A DNA stretch of 64,000 bases from Catenulispora sp. MAP5-51 (GTDB taxonomy: Bacteria > Actinomycetota > Actinomycetes > Streptomycetales > Catenulisporaceae). The translations under genes were made by a program, and so were the position numbers. Every line of letters starts with the position of its first letter. Positions within the stretch are counted from its first letter, which is position 1. Below are positions 59,879-64,000 of the stretch, piece after piece. The DNA lies in assembly GCF_041261205.1 (NCBI RefSeq), contig NZ_JBGCCH010000013.1:62001-126000 (forward strand), read 5' to 3'. The notes under the pieces are model-generated. The model saw nothing but the letters and a program-made list of their open reading frames with translations, was not told the DNA's origin and did no database searches.

Positions 59879-60142
59879 GTGACGAAAGGAACGGACAGCT
59901 TCGCCTTCCCCTCCGGCGGGACGGTCGTCGAGCTCGCCTCCAGCGCGGAATGCCCGCCCGAGATCCGTGAGCGGGCGCTGCGCGCGCTGGCGGCCCGGGC
60001 CCGCGACGCCGGGGACGCACGGCTGCTGATGGAGGCCCTGGGCTTGGTCGAGACGCCCCCGCGGGTGCGGCCCACGCGGCGCCGGGGCCGCTCTGTCATC
60101 CGATCGGTCGGCAGCGGAGGTGAGGTCCCGGAGCCGGAGTGA
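59879..60142 (+). CDS. Small hypothetical protein
   Basis: An 87-residue frame with a GTG start and AAGGG upstream. It has an N-terminal beta-strand-like segment (SFAFPSGGTVVELASSAECP), a helical core (IRERALRALAARARDAGDAR) and a basic tail (RPTRRRGRSVIRS). Codon bias is normal. No family recognised. It precedes the DUF4389 gene by 73 bp. Confidence 0.55.
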   Translation: MTKGTDSFAFPSGGTVVELASSAECPPEIRERALRALAARARDAGDARLLMEALGLVETPPRVRPTRRRGRSVIRSVGSGGEVPEPE

Positions 60143-60215
60143 TGCTGGGGCCTGTGGTGCGCGAGCGCGTGCCGTGCCCTGATGAGGGCGAGCCCGAGAA
60201 GGAGGCCCGAGGCCC

Positions 60216-61196
60216 ATGAGCAACCTGCCCCCGGCCCCTCCGCCCCCGCCGGAGGACCCCGACCAGCCGCAGCCGCCGTACGGCCGGCAGCCTCCGCCCC
60301 CCGGGCAGCAGCCTCCATACGGCCAGCCGCCGCCCGGCCAGCAGCAGCCGCCTTACGGCCAGCCCTACGGCCAGCAGGGCTACTCGCAGTACCCGCAGTA
60401 CCCCGGCGGCAGCGCCTACGGCGAACTCCGGCGCGAGCCGGAGGTCCAGATCGACGTCCACGGCCTGCGCCCGCAGCGCCGCTGGACCGTCCTGATCCGC
60501 CTGATCCTGGCCATCCCCCAGCTGATCATCCTGTACTTCCTGCTGCTGGCCGGCTTCTTCGTGCTGATCGTCGGCTGGTTCGCGGCGCTGTTCACCGGAC
60601 GGCTGCCGACCGGCATCCGGGACTTCCTGATCGGCATCCTGAAGTACCAGGTCCGAGTGCACGGATACCTGTTCCTGCTGGTCGACGAGTACCCGCCGTT
60701 CGTGTTCTTCGAGGCGCCGGGCTACCCGATCCAAGCGGAGATCCCGGAGGCCACCCGGCTGAACCCGGCCGCGGTGTTCTTCCGCATCATCCTCATGGTC
60801 CCGGGCTGGATCATCACCTCGGTGGTCGGCGAGGGCGCCGCCGTGGTGTCCTTCTTCGTCTGGGTGATCATGCTGTTCACCGGCCGCCAGCCCGAGCCCG
60901 CGTTCGGCGCGCTCAGCTCCATGCTGCGCTTCGAGACCCGGTTCATGGCCTTCTCCGGGATGCTGACCCCGACGCAGCCCAAGGGCCTGTTCGGCGAGGC
61001 CCCCGGCTCCCCGGACGCCGCCGCCGAGCGCCGCTCGCCGACCCGGCCGCTGCTGCTGTCGAGCGGGGGCCGGACGCTGATGATCGTGATGATCGTGATC
61101 GGCGCGATCGGCGTCATCATCAACAGCGTGTTCAACTCCGACACCAGCTCCTCGAACAGCAGCAAGGCTCCGTACACGGTGTCGCAGCACCGGTAG
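60216..61196 (+). CDS. DUF4389 membrane protein with Pro/Gln-rich N-terminus
   Basis: A 326-residue protein. Residues 1-68 are a PPYGQ-type repeat tail. Two DUF4389 units follow (RRWTVLIRLILAIPQLIILY ... WFAALFTGRLPTGIRDFLIG; FFRIILMVPGWIITSVV ... VIMLFTGRQPEPAFGALSSM) and a final single helix (LMIVMIVIGAIGVIINSVFN). Five or more membrane helices. Function unknown; similar proteins are very common in actinomycetes. Confidence 0.82.
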   Translation: MSNLPPAPPPPPEDPDQPQPPYGRQPPPPGQQPPYGQPPPGQQQPPYGQPYGQQGYSQYPQYPGGSAYGELRREPEVQIDVHGLRPQRRWTVLIRLILAIPQLIILYFLLLAGFFVLIVGWFAALFTGRLPTGIRDFLIGILKYQVRVHGYLFLLVDEYPPFVFFEAPGYPIQAEIPEATRLNPAAVFFRIILMVPGWIITSVVGEGAAVVSFFVWVIMLFTGRQPEPAFGALSSMLRFETRFMAFSGMLTPTQPKGLFGEAPGSPDAAAERRSPTRPLLLSSGGRTLMIVMIVIGAIGVIINSVFNSDTSSSNSSKAPYTVSQHR

Positions 61197-61233
61197 TCGC
61201 GCCGCGCGGACGCCTCACCGACGTATCCGTATC

Positions 61234-61422
61234 TCACCGACGCATCCGCATATAGAGCTCGCCGAGCAGGCCGCCCACCACGGCGGCCAGCGCGACGAGC
61301 TCTATCGCGCTGCCCTCCACAGTCCCCCGGTACCAGCCGCGCATCCGCTGCGCCGTCGTGGACACCGCACGTCCGAGCAAGGCCAGGACCACACACCCCG
61401 CGACAGCTACGAAGATCACCAC
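61234..61422 (-). CDS. Small two-helix membrane protein
   Basis: A 62-residue frame: VIFVAVAGCVVLALLGRAVS (helix 1), RGWYRGTVEGSAIELVALAA and VVGGLLGELYMRMRR (helix 2 with a basic tail). GGAGGAGG lies 8 bp before the GTG at 61422; GTGs at 61431 and 61419 are alternatives. Helices plus ribosome site support a real small gene; no family recognised. Confidence 0.45.
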   Translation of the reverse strand: MVIFVAVAGCVVLALLGRAVSTTAQRMRGWYRGTVEGSAIELVALAAVVGGLLGELYMRMRR

Positions 61423-61534
61423 CGCCGCCACCTCCTCCGCTTCCAGGCTGGCGCACACCCGCGGCCCGGACCAGGAACGGACACCGGAAGTTGCGCGGAC
61501 GATTAGCCGCACGTCAGCCGGGCAGACTGCCGCT

Positions 61535-62398
61535 GTGGAGGAGGGGGACGACCACGCCGGCGGCAGCGGCTTCGCGGAGGCGATCCGGGCGTGGCGCCAG
61601 CGCCGCGGCTGGACGCAGGAAGAGCTGTCCCACGCGAGCGGTCTGAGCACCCGCGCCATCCGCAGCCTGGAGCGCGGCCGAACGTTGAAGCCCCGCCGGA
61701 CGACGGTGCAGATGCTGGCCGACGCCCTTCAGGTACCGAGAACGCGGCTGATGGGGACGGTGCGGCGCGCGGTCGCCGAGACCGATCCCGACGATCTGGC
61801 CGGAGAAGCCGGCGCCGGCATCGGGTTCACGGCCGGCGGCATCGCGCGGACCGGGAGCCTGGCCGCCGATGGAGGATTCTCAGGGCTGCCGGACCGGGCA
61901 GCCAGACCGCGCGGCGGCGTGCCGCGCGAGTTGCCGCCGGATCTGGGCGATCCCGCGCTGGACGTCCGAGAAGTCGTGGCCGAGCTGATGGCGGGACCGA
62001 CCAGGCCCTATCGAGCCGCGGTAGTGCAGGTAGCGACCTCGGACGCGGCGATCCGCGCGGCGCACCACGCCTCGGCGAAGTTCCCCGACGGACAGTTGTA
62101 CGCGAACCTCGCCGCGACGCCCGCCACACCCCCGGCCGCAGTCCTCCGCAGGTTCCTGCGATCGCTCCAGGCGGACCGGCCCGCCGAGGCGACGGCCGAC
62201 GAACTCGCGGCCGCCTTCCGCAGCGCGCTGGCCGGCCGCCGGATGCTGGTCGTCCTCGTCGGGGCGCGGTCCGAAGCACAGATCAGGCCGTTGATCCCGG
62301 CCGAGGCACAGTGTGCGCTGCTGGTGGCGTTCGGGCTCGGGCCCCATCCGGAAACGCCGATGGGGCCCGAGCCCGACCTCACCGGGCAGTACCCCTAG
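61535..62398 (+). CDS. XRE-family regulator with degenerate NB-ARC-like ATPase domain
   Basis: A 287-residue protein. Residues 14-70 are a clear XRE HTH (FAEAIRAWRQRRGWTQEELS, GLSTRAIRSLERGRTLKPRR). The rest follows the usual HTH-NB-ARC order (PRELPPDLGD, LYANLAATPATPPAAVLRRF, RRMLVVLVGARSEAQIRPLI), but the P-loop position reads VVQVATSDAAIRAAHHA with no GxGGxGK, the Walker B Asp is replaced (VVLVGA), and the TPR tail is missing. It should bind DNA but not ATP. GTG start without a ribosome site, perhaps leaderless. Its end overlaps the uronate dehydrogenase end by 4 bp. Confidence 0.75.
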   Translation: MEEGDDHAGGSGFAEAIRAWRQRRGWTQEELSHASGLSTRAIRSLERGRTLKPRRTTVQMLADALQVPRTRLMGTVRRAVAETDPDDLAGEAGAGIGFTAGGIARTGSLAADGGFSGLPDRAARPRGGVPRELPPDLGDPALDVREVVAELMAGPTRPYRAAVVQVATSDAAIRAAHHASAKFPDGQLYANLAATPATPPAAVLRRFLRSLQADRPAEATADELAAAFRSALAGRRMLVVLVGARSEAQIRPLIPAEAQCALLVAFGLGPHPETPMGPEPDLTGQYP

Positions 62399-63216
62399 TC
62401 CTCCGGCGGCACCGCCATCGTGAACCGCCCGCCGAGGTAGCGGAACTCCGGGTCCGCCGGATCCGGCGCCCCGCCCGCGGCGGCCTCGACCTTCTCGGCG
62501 AACACGTCGGAGTCGTCCTGCGGCTCGTACCCCAGACGCCGCGCGGGTTCCAGGTCCCACCAGGCCGTCTTGTTCGCCGAGATCCCGTAGACGATCTCGT
62601 AGCCGACTTCCGGCGCGGTCGCCAGGGCGTGGAACAGGCGCGTGGCGTCGGCGGGGCTGAGCCACGTGTCGAGCATCCGGATGCTCTTCGGCTCCTCGAA
62701 GCACGAGCCGATGCGGACGCACACCACCTGCATGCCGTGCCGGTCGGCGTAGAACGACCCGATCGCCTCCATGAAGACCTTCGAGACGCCGTAGTACGTG
62801 TCCGGCCTGGGCCGCACGTCCACGCCGATCGGCGCGTCGCGGTAGTCCGCGCGCTCGTGGTACCCCACGGCGTGGTTGCTGCTGGCCGTCAGGATCCGCG
62901 GCACCCCGGCCCGCACCGCGGCGTCGAACACCTGGTAGGTCCCGTCGATGTTGCTCTTCAGGATCCGCTCGAAGCGGTCCTCGACCGGGATCCCGGCCAG
63001 GTGGATGACGACGTCCACGTCCCGCATCGCCGCGTCCAGCGCCGCCGCGTCGCCGACGTCGCCCACCACCCACTCGGTGGTTCCGGGCTCGTCCGGGGTC
63101 ACCAGGTCGAAGCCGCGCACCTGCCAGCCCAGTTCGGCCAGGCCGGCGCGCAGGAACGTGCCCACCCCGCCGGCCGCGCCGGTCATCAGGATCCTGCCGA
63201 ATTCCGTATCAGACAT
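62395..63216 (-). CDS. udh: Uronate dehydrogenase-like NAD-dependent SDR
   Basis: A 273-residue extended SDR. ILMTGAAGGVGTFLRAGLAE is the NAD-binding motif, ILTASSNHAVGYH contains the catalytic Ser region, and YYGVSKVFMEAIGSFYADRH the Tyr-xxx-Lys pair; ISANKTAWWDLEPARRLGY is typical of Udh enzymes. It oxidises D-glucuronate or D-galacturonate to the aldaro-lactone. It lies 15 bp downstream of the dehydratase gene of the same pathway, which supports the assignment. Confidence 0.83.
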   Translation of the reverse strand: MSDTEFGRILMTGAAGGVGTFLRAGLAELGWQVRGFDLVTPDEPGTTEWVVGDVGDAAALDAAMRDVDVVIHLAGIPVEDRFERILKSNIDGTYQVFDAAVRAGVPRILTASSNHAVGYHERADYRDAPIGVDVRPRPDTYYGVSKVFMEAIGSFYADRHGMQVVCVRIGSCFEEPKSIRMLDTWLSPADATRLFHALATAPEVGYEIVYGISANKTAWWDLEPARRLGYEPQDDSDVFAEKVEAAAGGAPDPADPEFRYLGGRFTMAVPPED

Positions 63217-63231
63217 CTGTCATCCCGTTCT

Positions 63232-64000
63232 TCACACCGACGTGTCGAGCCCGTGTTCGGTCAGTACCCGGCGTCCCTCGTTGACCAACTCCTGAAGCCG
63301 TTCCACGTGCTCCGGGGCGGCGTCGGTCAGCGGCGGACGCACGGGGCCGGCGTCCAGGCCGTCCAGCCGCACTCCGGCCTTCACCAAGGCGACAGCGTAA
63401 CCGGGGGCCTTGGCCCGGAGCTCCACCAGCGGCCGGTAGAAGCGGTCCAGCAGCGCGTTGACCAGGCTCGTCCGTCCCGAGCGGTAGCCGTGGTAGAACG
63501 CCAGCGCGACGTCGGGGACGAAGCAGAACGCGGCCGAGGAGTAGTTCGGCACTCCGACGCCGGCGTAGGCCAGCTGGGACATCTCGGCGGTCGGCAGCCC
63601 GTTGAAGTAGTGGAGCTTGCCCTCGCCGTGCCGGTCCCGGACGGCCGAGACGATGCGCTGCATCAGGTCCAGGTCGCCCTTGCCGTCCTTGAACCCGACG
63701 ATGTTCGGGACCTCGGCCAGGTCCGCGACCACCTCGGGGGTGAACGTCACGTTGTCCCGCTGGTAGATGATCAGGTCCAGGTCGGTCGCCTCGGCCACCG
63801 CGGTGTAGTGGTCGCGCAGGCCCGCCGCTCCCCCGGCGACCAGGTACGGCGGCATCACCAGCAGCCCGTCGGCGCCGGCCTCCTTGGCGGCGGAGGAGAA
63901 CGACGCGGCCAGCGCGGCCCCGTACCCGACCGCGGCCACCACCGGCACCCGCCCGGCCGCGACCTCCGCGGCGGCCCGGACGCACTCGGCGTACTCGTCC
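63232..64000 (-). CDS. kdgD: 5-dehydro-4-deoxyglucarate dehydratase (5' end outside window)
   Basis: The frame is open to the right edge, so only the C-terminal about 255 residues are seen. It is a DHDPS/NAL-superfamily TIM barrel: LLVMPPYLVAGGAAGLRDHY, LDLIIYQRDNVTFTP (Tyr), NIVGFKDGKGDLDLMQRIV (Schiff-base Lys), YFNGLPTAEMSQLAYAGVGV. The YQRDN and GFKDGKGD motifs distinguish it from dihydrodipicolinate synthase. It converts 5-dehydro-4-deoxy-D-glucarate to 2,5-dioxopentanoate with loss of CO2 and water. Operon with udh. Confidence 0.87.
   Translation of the reverse strand, partial: DEYAECVRAAAEVAAGRVPVVAAVGYGAALAASFSSAAKEAGADGLLVMPPYLVAGGAAGLRDHYTAVAEATDLDLIIYQRDNVTFTPEVVADLAEVPNIVGFKDGKGDLDLMQRIVSAVRDRHGEGKLHYFNGLPTAEMSQLAYAGVGVPNYSSAAFCFVPDVALAFYHGYRSGRTSLVNALLDRFYRPLVELRAKAPGYAVALVKAGVRLDGLDAGPVRPPLTDAAPEHVERLQELVNEGRRVLTEHGLDTSV

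Noticed and set aside
1-64000. tRNA, rRNA, prophage, integrase or secondary-metabolite core genes
   Set aside because: None could be recognised anywhere in the window by eye on either strand.

Overview
The DNA is very GC-rich with strong third-codon-position GC bias, GTG and TTG starts, a WhiB regulator, multi-domain LuxR ATPases, SARP-like remnants, Tat signals and many secreted modular carbohydrate-active enzymes. This points to a soil actinomycete. A Catenulispora/Actinospica-like or Streptomyces-like genome is my inference. No rRNA, tRNA, CRISPR, prophage or complete insertion sequence was seen. The window reads as a chromosomal accessory arm rich in secreted enzymes, small regulator-target pairs and gene remnants.

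Layout. 1-3.6 kb: end of a TetR regulator, then a CPBP protease / histidine kinase / response regulator operon. 3.8-10.5 kb: a membrane-anchored PQQ-like propeller protein, then a translationally coupled operon of a cellulose-synthase-like GT2, a glycosidase-like lipoprotein and a GT-C-type membrane protein, which looks like a surface-polysaccharide locus. 10.8-15 kb: a 1398-residue propeller / Ig-like / CWB2 surface protein on the other strand. 15-17.3 kb: remnants of a methyltransferase, a LuxR ATPase and an ECF sigma factor around an intact vapBC module. 17.4-23.9 kb: LuxR ATPase, a TetR-MFS exporter operon, a membrane protein and a DUF4097 protein. 24-29.4 kb: divergent secreted enzymes (GH54 arabinofuranosidase with fascin-like repeats; CBM6-CBM6-ricin-beta-helix protein). 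29.5-38 kb: quinone oxidoreductase, efeO / repeat ORF / efeB iron operon, phospholipase C-like phosphoesterase, S41 protease, WhiB plus alpha/beta hydrolase. 38-46.9 kb: SDR and flavin-monooxygenase remnants mixed with regulator-target pairs (HxlR/CMD, TetR/DUF3995, TetR/SDR), a PL7 alginate lyase and a quinone oxidoreductase. 47-53 kb: a GH2 exochitosanase-GH8 operon preceded by a palindromic box. 53-64 kb: lipoprotein, HTH protein, sigma-factor remnant, HtrA-like protease, cupin/MarR pair, a possible MITE, small membrane proteins, an XRE protein with a degenerate NTPase domain, and a uronate dehydrogenase / 5-dehydro-4-deoxyglucarate dehydratase operon that runs off the end.

How the genes fit together. 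Secreted depolymerases act on arabinan, alginate, chitosan and possibly beta-glucan. Intracellular enzymes oxidise uronic acids. Iron is taken up through EfeOB. Many operators can be read directly as perfect inverted repeats beside their regulators. The most unusual items are the 99-bp repeat ORF coupled by 4-bp overlaps between efeO and efeB, the 218-bp element with perfect 23-bp terminal inverted repeats, the synthase/hydrolase/GT-C operon, and the exochitosanase operon with its palindrome.
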